Of a stretch of 64,000 nt of DNA, positions 25,815 through 33,648 are shown one piece after another. The stretch's first letter is position 1. The number at the start of each line of letters is the position of its first letter. The DNA is from an uncultured Lachnospiraceae bacterium. Its GTDB lineage: Bacteria; Bacillota; Clostridia; Lachnospirales; Lachnospiraceae. Where the stretch lies: positions 1-64,000 of the forward strand of contig CAJUMM010000004.1 of the NCBI GenBank assembly GCA_910586955.1, read 5' to 3'. Both the position numbers and the translations under genes were made by a program. Under the pieces are notes generated by a model. The model was not told where the DNA came from and did no database searches. It was given only the letters and a program-made list of their open reading frames with translations.

Positions 25815-25874
25815 GAAAGTACAGCCGTCCAAAACAGACGGCTGGAAAAATATGCGCCAAGGAGGCTGCCTCTT

Positions 25875-26807
25875 ATGATTCTCACGGTCACATTAAATCC
25901 CTGTATCGACAAAACCATTTATCTGGACCGTCTTACCGTCGGCTCCTATAACCGGGTCCGCAGTACCCGGAGCGATCTGGCCGGAAAAGGCCTCAATGTA
26001 AGCATCGTACTGAAAAACCTCAAAGAGGACACTCTCTGCACAGGTTTTAATTTCACGGAAAACGGCCGGCTCCTGGAAGAACTCCTGGATACCCAGGGCG
26101 TGGCTCACCAGTTTATCCGTGCCGAGGGGGCCATCCGCACCAATATTAAACTTTTCGACACCTCCTGCCAGGTAATGACAGAAGTAAACGAAGCCGGTCC
26201 AAAGGTTCCTCCCCAGGCAGTGGAACAGCTTCTCCAAATGGCAGATTCCCTTTTGGAGCATACGGATCTCCTGGTAATGAGCGGCAGCGTTCCTCCCGGA
26301 GTACCGGCTGACATCTATCAGCGCCTGATCCGTATGGCCCACGAAAAACAGGTGAAGTCCATCCTGGACGCCTCCGGGGAACCTTTCCTTCTGGGCCTTC
26401 AGGAAAAACCTTATCTCATAAAACCGAATACACTGGAATTTGAACAGGCCTTTCACACCCCTATAGGTCCTGATTCCATTCCTATAGATACCATTCAAAA
26501 CATTCTGAATGGCGGCGTCTCCCGCATATGTATTTCCATGGGTGAGGAAGGCGCACTATTTGCCGACAGGGAACATATTTACCGGGCACAGCCCCTTTCC
26601 CTGAAGCCTCAGGGACTCACCGGAGCCGGGGACTCCATGGTGGCCGGTATCTGCTATGCCATCCGAAAGAATCTCAGCACAGATCAGATGCTGCGCTGGG
26701 CTATGGCGGCCGCAGGCGGTTCCATCCAAAAACCCGGCACCATCCTGGCAGGGGATGAGGATATCCGGGAGCTTCTTCCCCTGGTGGAAGTCGAACAGAT
26801 CCGCTAA
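25875..26807 (+). CDS. 1-phosphofructokinase/tagatose-6-phosphate kinase-like PfkB kinase
   Basis: A 310-residue hexose-phosphate kinase of the FruK/LacC group in the PfkB family. MILTVTLNPCIDKTIYL is the FruK-type start, LAGKGLNVSIVLKNL the sugar-phosphate site, and GLTGAGDSMVAG the catalytic loop. GGAGG lies 9 nt before the ATG; longer in-frame readings start inside the opposite tetR gene. It stands alone between its promoter and a terminator, with no fructose PTS beside it. Fructose-1-phosphate or tagatose-6-phosphate are the likely substrates by family. Confidence 0.82.
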   Translation: MILTVTLNPCIDKTIYLDRLTVGSYNRVRSTRSDLAGKGLNVSIVLKNLKEDTLCTGFNFTENGRLLEELLDTQGVAHQFIRAEGAIRTNIKLFDTSCQVMTEVNEAGPKVPPQAVEQLLQMADSLLEHTDLLVMSGSVPPGVPADIYQRLIRMAHEKQVKSILDASGEPFLLGLQEKPYLIKPNTLEFEQAFHTPIGPDSIPIDTIQNILNGGVSRICISMGEEGALFADREHIYRAQPLSLKPQGLTGAGDSMVAGICYAIRKNLSTDQMLRWAMAAAGGSIQKPGTILAGDEDIRELLPLVEVEQIR

Positions 26808-26812
26808 GCAAA

Positions 26813-26856
26813 CAGGGCCGGGAACGCTTTTCTGCGTTCTTCCGGCCCTGCTTTTT
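26813..26856 (+). terminator. Terminator of the kinase gene
   Basis: An outer stem CAGGGCCGG/CCGGCCCTG and an inner stem GAACGC/GCGTTC form a two-part hairpin. It is followed by CTTTTTCC. Confidence 0.85.
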
Positions 26857-26858
26857 CC

Positions 26859-27167
26859 TTATACCCGATTAAGCAGTGCAATGATAGTTTCTGCCAAATC
26901 ACCGATAATCTCTGCGCCGCCTAAAATGCTTTCCGCATGTACCAGCAGCAATCCTACGTCCAGATTTCCTTCCGCATCCATCTGCAAAGCATCCTGATGA
27001 GCCGAAGACGCCTGGCAGAAAGCTTCTCTTCCCTCTTTCAGCGCCTCTTCATAGGGTTCTTTCTGCTTTGCATACTCAATGGCTTCCAGGTAACAGCTTT
27101 TTGCCGTCCCTGCGGCGGAAATAATCTGGAAACAAACATTCTCATATTTCTCTTTGTCCTTCATCAT
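26859..27167 (-). CDS. PTS lactose/cellobiose-family IIA protein
   Basis: A 102-residue all-helical PTS IIA of the Lac family. His77 in GLLLVHAESI aligns with the phosphorylated histidine of LacF and CelC enzymes. AAGTAKSCYLEAI and ASSAHQDAL fit the other helices. It overlaps the IIB stop by 4 nt. It passes phosphate from HPr to the IIB protein encoded just upstream. It is the last gene of the GH4-IIC-rpiR-IIB-IIA operon. Confidence 0.88.
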   Translation of the reverse strand: MMKDKEKYENVCFQIISAAGTAKSCYLEAIEYAKQKEPYEEALKEGREAFCQASSAHQDALQMDAEGNLDVGLLLVHAESILGGAEIIGDLAETIIALLNRV

Positions 27168-27463
27168 TCCCCCAGCAGCCCTAAAATCTGCTCAAACACT
27201 TTTTCTCCGTCTATAGCTCCATAAGACTGCATATCAATGGCAGCCACCGGCTTCCCTCCTGCCTGCCCCTTTACCTTATTCAGCATATAGCGGACCTGAG
27301 GCCCAAGAAGAATCACATCTGCCTCACCCATATCTTCCTCCGCCCGGGCAATGGCTGTCGCATGAATATCAATTTCATAATTCCGGTTCCCGGCAGCCTG
27401 CCTTATCCGGTCGCAGAGTACGGCCGTAGATGCTCCCTGGGAACAAATCAACAATACCTTCAT
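27164..27463 (-). CDS. PTS lactose/cellobiose-family IIB protein
   Basis: A 99-residue IIB with the start MKVLLICSQGASTAVLCDRI. Cys7 is the phospho-carrying cysteine. The remainder (ADVILLGPQVRYML, KPVAAIDMQSYG) follows the Lac-type IIB fold. I use the ATG at 27463; a longer frame would run into the rpiR end. It receives phosphate from the IIA and transfers it to the sugar bound by the IIC at 28.2-29.5 kb. Confidence 0.9.
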   Translation of the reverse strand: MKVLLICSQGASTAVLCDRIRQAAGNRNYEIDIHATAIARAEEDMGEADVILLGPQVRYMLNKVKGQAGGKPVAAIDMQSYGAIDGEKVFEQILGLLGE

Positions 27464-27470
27464 GATTCCT

Positions 27471-28199
27471 TCACCCCCTTTCCCTGCACAGACTTGAAAT
27501 AATTGCCACAATACTTTCCATAACAATCAGAGTATTTCCGATAAAATAGTTGGGCGCAAATTCATTTGCCGCCTTCCTGCTGTTCCGTTTGATAATAATG
27601 TGGTTGGGCACAATCCTGCAGATACTGCTCTCTTCCCTGGAGGAAATCACATACATCCGGCAGTTGCTCTTCCTGCAGCGTTCCGCAATAAACGTCAGAT
27701 CGTAGGTCTCCCCGTTTTCACTGACAAAAATCATCAGATAGGGTTTCTCTGCCACGAAATCCAGGGGACTCTTCTGGGTAGTCACAAAGTCAAGCTCCTC
27801 CAGCTTTTCCTCCATATACGTAGCCGGAATCCTGGAATATCCAATGCCCAGGATATGAATGCGGTGATACCGGCCCGACATAATGTCGCTGATCAGCTCG
27901 TCAATCTTCAACATTCCCGTGCGGCTGATCAGAATGGAAGTCAGCACATCCTTAAATTCAAAATTTAAAACGTCCGTCCTCTCGTTCTTCAAGGAAATCA
28001 TCATATCGCCGTAGCCCAGATAGCCAAGCTTCTGGGCCAAACGCACCACACTGGCCGTGGAAACATAGGCAGCCTTGGCAATCTGCCTCACAGTGGCTTT
28101 GTACTCTTTGTTGTCAATACACCTCATGATTTCCCGGAAAATCCGTATCTCATTTTCATTCAGGTTATTCCGTCTTACCGCCTCGTCCACATTCATCAT
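27471..28199 (-). CDS. RpiR-family transcriptional regulator
   Basis: A 242-residue regulator with an N-terminal HTH_6 domain (ATVRQIAKAAYVSTASVVRLAQKLGYLGYGDM) and a C-terminal SIS sugar-phosphate-binding domain (about 105-240, HILGIGYSR...FVSENGETYDL). It is encoded within the PTS operon between IIC and IIB. It probably senses the phosphorylated disaccharide or its product. Tandem palindromes upstream of the GH4 gene are possible targets. Confidence 0.85.
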   Translation of the reverse strand: MMNVDEAVRRNNLNENEIRIFREIMRCIDNKEYKATVRQIAKAAYVSTASVVRLAQKLGYLGYGDMMISLKNERTDVLNFEFKDVLTSILISRTGMLKIDELISDIMSGRYHRIHILGIGYSRIPATYMEEKLEELDFVTTQKSPLDFVAEKPYLMIFVSENGETYDLTFIAERCRKSNCRMYVISSREESSICRIVPNHIIIKRNSRKAANEFAPNYFIGNTLIVMESIVAIISSLCRERG

Positions 28200-28221
28200 T
28201 CATCCCGGTCCTTTGCCGTAT

Positions 28222-29499
28222 CTATTGCGCCTGCTCCTCTTCCACATATTTTTTATCCAGCGCCTTGATAAACGGATAGTAAATCACACCGGACACTGCC
28301 AGCACCACCAGCTGAAGCAGGCCCCCCAGCCAGCTGTTACACATCATCCATCCGCCGAAGGGTGCCGGCATGGTCCAGGGAACCGTAACTCCCGTGGGGT
28401 AGGGAACAATCCCAAAATACATGGCCCCGAAAGAAATCAGAACAGTCACCATAGGCGCCAGGAAAAACGGAATAATCATAACCGGATTCATAACCAGCGG
28501 AAGACCGAAAATCACCGGCTCATTCACGTTAAACACACCCGGTATAATAGAAAGTTTTCCCACCTTTTTGATCCGCTCCGATTTACAGAGAAACGCCATC
28601 TCAACACAGAGGGGAAGCGTAATGCCGGTTCCTGTCAGACAGATAATCATATTCGCAAAATCCTGGGTAGCGATGTAGGGCCTTGCCGCCAAAGCGCTGG
28701 ACGCAAACACCTCAAAATTTGCCGCCCGGGCCGCATACCACAGAGGCTGTGCCACAGTAGAAACCAGCTCCGTTCCGTGAATTCCGAACAGCCAGAAGAA
28801 AGAATTCAGGAAGGTAAATATAATCGTGCCAAAAAGGGAGGTCCCCACATTCGTCAGCGGTGCCTGCAGAAGGCTGTATACCAGATTGGATGCCGTCCCA
28901 TAAGGAGTCGCCGCAATGATATACCGGATAATCAAAAACACGATGCCGGAGATAACTGCCGGAACCAGAGCCGTAAACTGCTGGGACACAAATGCAGGCA
29001 CGCTTTCCGGCATTTTAACCGTCAGGTTTTTCTTTTTACATACCTTATAGATCTCTTCCGTAATGATGGCAACGATGATAACCAGAAACAATGCCTGGGC
29101 TCCCAGCCCGGAAACAGGAATACCGCCTTCTCCCGAGGGCAGCAAGATGAAATAGCTCATCAAGGCAATGGCCACATTGGGAACCGCATCCAGCTTGTCG
29201 AATTTCGCCAGCTGATAGGAAGTACCTACCAAAGCAATGAGACCTGTAAGCCCCATGGTAGCCACATTGACTACAGACCAGTTCCACTCTCCCCAGACTG
29301 TTTCCCCAAAGATGGATACCATCAGATCCTGGTATGCCTGAATGGGAAGATCGCTGATTACGCAGGCAAACGCTCCCACCAGCAGCACCGGCATCGTCAT
29401 CAATAAGCCAAACTGGATTGCAGACAGATATTTATTGCTCTGCACCCATTCAATTATGGGATATAATTTTTGTTCTATTTTCTCACTAAATTTCTCCAT
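28222..29499 (-). CDS. PTS lactose/cellobiose-family IIC permease
   Basis: A 425-residue membrane permease with about ten hydrophobic segments. FGIHGTELVSTVAQPLW and SIIPGVFNVNEPVIFGLPLVMNP are hallmarks of the CelB/Lac IIC family; NEP is in the sugar-binding site. It brings in and phosphorylates a disaccharide with the separate IIB and IIA proteins of the same operon. The neighbouring GH4 enzyme carries an alpha-type signature, so the sugar may be an alpha-glucoside although the IIC family is best known for beta-glucosides. Confidence 0.9.
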   Translation of the reverse strand: MEKFSEKIEQKLYPIIEWVQSNKYLSAIQFGLLMTMPVLLVGAFACVISDLPIQAYQDLMVSIFGETVWGEWNWSVVNVATMGLTGLIALVGTSYQLAKFDKLDAVPNVAIALMSYFILLPSGEGGIPVSGLGAQALFLVIIVAIITEEIYKVCKKKNLTVKMPESVPAFVSQQFTALVPAVISGIVFLIIRYIIAATPYGTASNLVYSLLQAPLTNVGTSLFGTIIFTFLNSFFWLFGIHGTELVSTVAQPLWYAARAANFEVFASSALAARPYIATQDFANMIICLTGTGITLPLCVEMAFLCKSERIKKVGKLSIIPGVFNVNEPVIFGLPLVMNPVMIIPFFLAPMVTVLISFGAMYFGIVPYPTGVTVPWTMPAPFGGWMMCNSWLGGLLQLVVLAVSGVIYYPFIKALDKKYVEEEQAQ

Positions 29500-29529
29500 G
29501 TCAAGCCTCCTTTGTAAATTTTTTTATTT

Positions 29530-30933
29530 TCAGTGAAATTCCGGCCAATAACCTTCATTTGCTTTCTTAAAATCCGCAATAATCTGCTTGGCCGCCTCCG
29601 CATCCCGGACAATACGGTTCTCCGTAAACGCCTGCAGCAGTTTCAGATCATCCTTCTCGAAAATAGCGTCCACCAGAAGTTTCTCGCAGGCAAACTGGTT
29701 TTCCAGAAGTCCTTTCTCAAACTGTGGTACTGTGCCGTAGCACAGGGGCATAATCTCCTGGCTTCCCACCAGACAGGTGGCCTCCAGCATCATCTCCGGA
29801 TCCAGGTTGGGACAGATTCCGTCGTTCTTTACCATCACAAGGGCAAACTCATGGGCATTATTGATGATAGAAAGGACAAGCTCCACCAGATAGGCGGCGT
29901 GAACATCATTGTATGCCATGCTGTCAACGGTCATATCCGCCACCACCTCTGTGGCAGGATCGATCTTTTGGCTGATATCATATTTCGTGCCTTTCATCCT
30001 GCCCAGGGCCGCAATTTCTTTGCAGAAAGAAAAGACATTTTTCTCCCTTCCGCCGATAACCTCATCATACCGGGTATAATCCGCCCGGTAATGGCTGTAA
30101 GACTTATTGGGATACAGGTAGTATAAGTTGTAGGTATTCGGCAGGGAATAGGGAAAATCGCGGATCATCTCCAAGTGATTCAAAAAGGTGATCCCCCAGT
30201 GATCCGTTTCTCCCTGAATCTCATCCTCAAACTCCTTATGAAGCCTTTCATAATTTGCCTGGATATATTCCAGCAGCTTCGGAAGCAGATCTTCCCCCGT
30301 CTTTTTATCTAAAAGCTTTGTGAACCATCCAAAATGGTTCAGCCCAAAATAGATCGGCTGTATCTCGCATCTCTTCTTCCCAATCAGAGGCAGATAGCGG
30401 TCCAGCACGGAAGTGGGCATATCACAGATATTAATAATCTTTTTATCCTCCGGAAATACCCGCTTGGTAGCCTCCGCCACAATGGCGGCCGGATTGGAAT
30501 AGTTGATAATCCAGGAATCCCCGGAATAGGTACGGATATCCCGGATCAATTCTATCATCTGGGGAACGCTTCTTAAGCCGTAAGCAAGGCCGCCTGCCCC
30601 GCAGGTTTCCTGTCCGATACATCCGTAGCGGTAAGGAATCTTCTCATCCTGGTTTCTTAACTCCATCCCCCCTGCCCGGATTTGAACGAAAGCAAAATCT
30701 ATGTCACGGAAGGCTTCCTCCTTAGAGGTCGTGTAGCCAAATTCCACATCTTCACAGTATTCGGCAAATAAAACCTTTCCAAACTCTCCTACAATTTTCT
30801 GTCTTTCCTCCGCGCAGTCATACAGGACGACCTTTCTTAAGGGAAATGATTTCCTGATAATGCAGAGCAGCTCCAACATATCCGGGGTATAGGTGCTGCC
30901 TCCCCCGCAGATCACAACTGAATACTTCTTCAT
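29530..30933 (-). CDS. GH4 NAD-dependent phospho-glycosidase (6-phospho-alpha-glucosidase type)
   Basis: A 467-residue glycoside hydrolase family 4 enzyme. These enzymes use NAD and a divalent metal to oxidise the sugar at C3 during cleavage. The NAD loop is GGGSTYTP (10-17). Cys170 in NICDMP and His200 in GLNHFGWF are metal ligands. The CDMP motif is reported for 6-phospho-alpha-glucosidases (MalH, GlvA type), whereas 6-phospho-beta-glucosidases have CNVP. It is the first gene of the PTS operon, with a clear promoter and tandem operators upstream. Confidence 0.87.
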   Translation of the reverse strand: MKKYSVVICGGGSTYTPDMLELLCIIRKSFPLRKVVLYDCAEERQKIVGEFGKVLFAEYCEDVEFGYTTSKEEAFRDIDFAFVQIRAGGMELRNQDEKIPYRYGCIGQETCGAGGLAYGLRSVPQMIELIRDIRTYSGDSWIINYSNPAAIVAEATKRVFPEDKKIINICDMPTSVLDRYLPLIGKKRCEIQPIYFGLNHFGWFTKLLDKKTGEDLLPKLLEYIQANYERLHKEFEDEIQGETDHWGITFLNHLEMIRDFPYSLPNTYNLYYLYPNKSYSHYRADYTRYDEVIGGREKNVFSFCKEIAALGRMKGTKYDISQKIDPATEVVADMTVDSMAYNDVHAAYLVELVLSIINNAHEFALVMVKNDGICPNLDPEMMLEATCLVGSQEIMPLCYGTVPQFEKGLLENQFACEKLLVDAIFEKDDLKLLQAFTENRIVRDAEAAKQIIADFKKANEGYWPEFH

Positions 30934-30988
30934 TACAGCTCTCCTTTTCCTTTTTTCAAAGAGTCACGCCGGCATTTGACTTTTCACC

Positions 30989-31017
30989 ATTGTATAAGAT
31001 CTATAAATTGCATTCAA
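30989..31017 (-). promoter_or_regulatory. Promoter of the GH4/PTS operon
   Basis: TTGAAT (31012-31017) and TACAAT (30989-30994) on the minus strand are separated by 17 nt, about 50 nt before the GH4 start. Confidence 0.7.
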
Positions 31018-31033
31018 CATTCCCTGTCCATTT

Positions 31034-31066
31034 CGTTATATGTTACATTTTTTGTAACATGTTACA
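31034..31066. promoter_or_regulatory. Tandem palindromic operators upstream of the GH4 promoter
   Basis: TGTAACATGTTACA (31053-31066) is a perfect 14-bp palindrome. A second copy, CGTTATATGTTACA (31034-31047), matches it at 11 of 14 positions, 19 bp away. Both lie upstream of the -35, a position typical of activator sites. Binding by the RpiR protein of the operon is a guess. Confidence 0.55.
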
Positions 31067-31085
31067 TCCCTTTCCCGGCAAAAAA

Positions 31086-31113
31086 GCAAGAGCACCTCTC
31101 TCTGCGCCCTTGC
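31086..31113 (-). terminator. Terminator of the TPR/AAA gene
   Basis: A 10-bp stem (GCAAGGGCGC with GTGCTCTTGC, two G-U) and an 8-nt loop are followed by TTTTTT on the minus strand. Confidence 0.8.
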
Positions 31114-31139
31114 TTCTTATGCCTTTTCCATGTAAATTT

Positions 31140-33503
31140 TTATTCCTCAAAATCTTTTTCCAAAAGAATTACATTTCCAAACTCATCCATGCGGCTTTTC
31201 TTTACCCTTCCGAAAAGCCCCTTCTTTCCGCCCCGGTCAATGGCATCGTCCACCATCTCCTTGACTTCCGCCACATTCACCAGATGATCGCTGGTCTGCC
31301 GGGTGCCAATACGGTTGTAGAGTGCCAGAACCGCCATTTCGTCAAGCACACATTCCTGCTCTTTCGCATAAGATTCGCCAAAAGCTACCAGTTCTTTATT
31401 GGTAAAGGTAGGAATATCAATGGTCTTGGTGAATTTGGCTCCCAGGCTTTCACAGCGGATAAAAAGCTGCCGGATCTCTTCCTTCTCATCCTCCAGAATC
31501 ACCAGAAGACCGCCTGTTTTCCGCGTCATGGCATGGGAAAGCTGTACGGCTGTCTCCGTCTTTAAGTTCCCCGCCTTCTCAATAAGCAGCGCACCGCCGC
31601 CTAATTTCTGCACCATGGCGGACACGCTCTTTCCGTTCAGGCTGTCTGCCGCCACTTTAGCCATCTTAGCCCCTTTGACCCTTCGCTGCTTCTGGAGAGC
31701 CTTCACAATATCGGCCGCCAGGGTGGTCTTGCCCGTGCCTCCTTCCCCTGTAATAACAATGTTGCCCACCAGGGAGTCCTCCCGGCGTTCCTTCCGCATG
31801 CGGTCCTCCTCCAGAAGCTCCGCCAGCTGCTGGTTCATCCCCCGGACGGAGGTAAAATAGGCAAACAGCTTCTTCTGCTCCTCGGAAAGCTGTCCCGGAG
31901 GAATCGTAGAGATTTCCGCCTCCAGGGCCCGCTCCAGATCTTCCATCATAGGAGACAGGGACTGGGTATCCCGCTTCTTGGGCTGTCTGATATCTTCCGG
32001 AGGGCTTTCCTGTTTCTGCGAAGCCTTTACCAGCTTTCCCTCCACCATCCGGGCCTCCAGAATATCCTGGATATCATCCATATCTTCCGGCAGTTCAGCC
32101 TCTTCCGCCTGAGCCTGGGCCTCCAGAATCTCCAAAATCTCCGGCAGCTTCTCCGTAGGCTGCTCCCCGGCCCCAAGCCTTGGAGCTGTCCGGGCTTCCT
32201 GCTGTGCTTTTTCTGCCTTCCTCTCTTCTCCGGCAGACGCCAGCGGTTCCACATGCACCTTAACCGGCAGCCGGCCTTCAATCTCCTCAATCAGCCGCAG
32301 AATCTCTTCCGGAACCGTAGTAACGACCTCCGTATTCAAATCAGGAAGCTGTCCCGTAGCCCGCAGATACTCCCGCTCCTTCCGGCGCTCCTCATCCCGC
32401 AGGGCAGCTTCCGCTATGGCGGCCTCCGTCTCCCGCTTTTTCTCCTCCCAGCCGCTTAAAATATCCGCAATGGTCATCTGGCCGGTAATCTGGCGCTCGA
32501 TGACACTCTCATTCATATTAAAGGTGAGCTGCCCGCTCTCGTCCTGTCCCAGGAATTTGGGCAACTTCAAGGTATCCATTACCAGGGAGGCTTCCGGGCG
32601 CGGCGCCTCCTGTACCTCTACGGCTTCCCACCTCTTTGGCTCTCTCACCGGTTCCGCCTGTTTCTCTTCCGGTTCCGGAACCTCTTCTTCCGGCTCTTCC
32701 TCCAACTCTTCCTCCGATGCTTCCTCCTGCTCCATATCCTGCCGGCCGGAAAGAGGAATCTCCTCCTGGGTATTTGGTTCTTCCTCCCGGATAAAATCGT
32801 GAAGGCTTTCTGCCAAGGCAGCCTGAAGATTGGAGGTGTTAAATTCATCCATATTGACAGGTTTCACCTGGATCTCCTGGGCTTTCGTGTGATCAGCCAT
32901 CTGACGGTATTTCTCCTCCTGGGAAGCCGTCAAAGGCTGTATGCGCATCTTTAGCTCCATGGCTTTGACCACGTATTCCCCTTCGCTGAACCAGAGGATC
33001 AAGTCGTCGCACTCCTCCACGCATTTGGAGAGCATTCCTTCTTTATAGTAAAGGGTTGCCAGCTCGTATGCCCACTGTTCCTGATATTCCCTGCTCTTAT
33101 ATTCCTCCAAAATTGCAATCTGATCTTCTACCGCGGATCCCCGGCCCCGGTAAATCTTATACTTCAAAACATACCGTCCCAGATCGTGAGGCGCAGCTTT
33201 AATGAACTCCTTGTACAGCTCCACCGCCTCGTCGAAATCCCCCATCTTAACGGCCACTTCTACCATCTTATAAACAATCATGCGGCCGATGGGAGAGCAG
33301 TCATAGGCCATATTCAGAATCTCATAGCTGTCTTCGTACCGCTCCAGGTTCTCGTATACCTCTGCCACTTCCATCAGAAGCTCCACATCATGAACCTTTC
33401 TCCAGTCAATGGAGTCTGCGATTTTGGCTGCCGGCTTGTACTCTTTATGTTCTAACAGCTTCTCAAGCTGTTCAGTCTTTATCTGAAACTCATATTTATC
33501 CAA
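31140..33503 (-). CDS. TPR protein with degenerate CbxX/EccA-type AAA+ domain
   Basis: A protein of about 787 residues. An N-terminal TPR region (to about 200) is followed by a very acidic, low-complexity linker (about 220-530) and a C-terminal AAA+ domain of the CbxX/EccA/SpoVK type. Walker A GEGGTGKTT is intact (589-597, counted from the GTG at 33512). Walker B reads ALLIEKAGNL instead of the usual LFIDEAYSL, and the arginine-finger block reads LGAKF instead of LRSRF. It may bind ATP without hydrolysing it. I prefer the TTG at 33503, which has AGAGGTGG upstream, over the GTG at 33512. It forms a single-gene transcript. Its function is unknown; a scaffold or regulatory role is possible. Confidence 0.72.
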   Translation of the reverse strand: MDKYEFQIKTEQLEKLLEHKEYKPAAKIADSIDWRKVHDVELLMEVAEVYENLERYEDSYEILNMAYDCSPIGRMIVYKMVEVAVKMGDFDEAVELYKEFIKAAPHDLGRYVLKYKIYRGRGSAVEDQIAILEEYKSREYQEQWAYELATLYYKEGMLSKCVEECDDLILWFSEGEYVVKAMELKMRIQPLTASQEEKYRQMADHTKAQEIQVKPVNMDEFNTSNLQAALAESLHDFIREEEPNTQEEIPLSGRQDMEQEEASEEELEEEPEEEVPEPEEKQAEPVREPKRWEAVEVQEAPRPEASLVMDTLKLPKFLGQDESGQLTFNMNESVIERQITGQMTIADILSGWEEKKRETEAAIAEAALRDEERRKEREYLRATGQLPDLNTEVVTTVPEEILRLIEEIEGRLPVKVHVEPLASAGEERKAEKAQQEARTAPRLGAGEQPTEKLPEILEILEAQAQAEEAELPEDMDDIQDILEARMVEGKLVKASQKQESPPEDIRQPKKRDTQSLSPMMEDLERALEAEISTIPPGQLSEEQKKLFAYFTSVRGMNQQLAELLEEDRMRKERREDSLVGNIVITGEGGTGKTTLAADIVKALQKQRRVKGAKMAKVAADSLNGKSVSAMVQKLGGGALLIEKAGNLKTETAVQLSHAMTRKTGGLLVILEDEKEEIRQLFIRCESLGAKFTKTIDIPTFTNKELVAFGESYAKEQECVLDEMAVLALYNRIGTRQTSDHLVNVAEVKEMVDDAIDRGGKKGLFGRVKKSRMDEFGNVILLEKDFEE

Positions 33504-33587
33504 CGATTCCACCTCTGTTATTCTGTAAAACCACTATATTTTGTTGAATTTTCTGATGTTTTGTCAAAATATGCTATAATTAGTTCT

Positions 33588-33616
33588 AGTGTATCACAGG
33601 GTGGAACCCTTGTCAA
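33588..33616 (-). promoter_or_regulatory. Promoter of the TPR/AAA gene
   Basis: TTGACA (33611-33616) and TACACT (33588-33593) on the minus strand are separated by 17 nt. Confidence 0.65.
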
Positions 33617-33648
33617 AATCTTTTCTTTTACCAAAATCCACCTTATCC

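Noticed and set aside
28075..29406. 443-codon plus-strand frame opposite the PTS IIC gene
   Set aside because: The product is basic and His/Arg/Asn-rich, as expected from antisense of a hydrophobic permease, and has no start signals.
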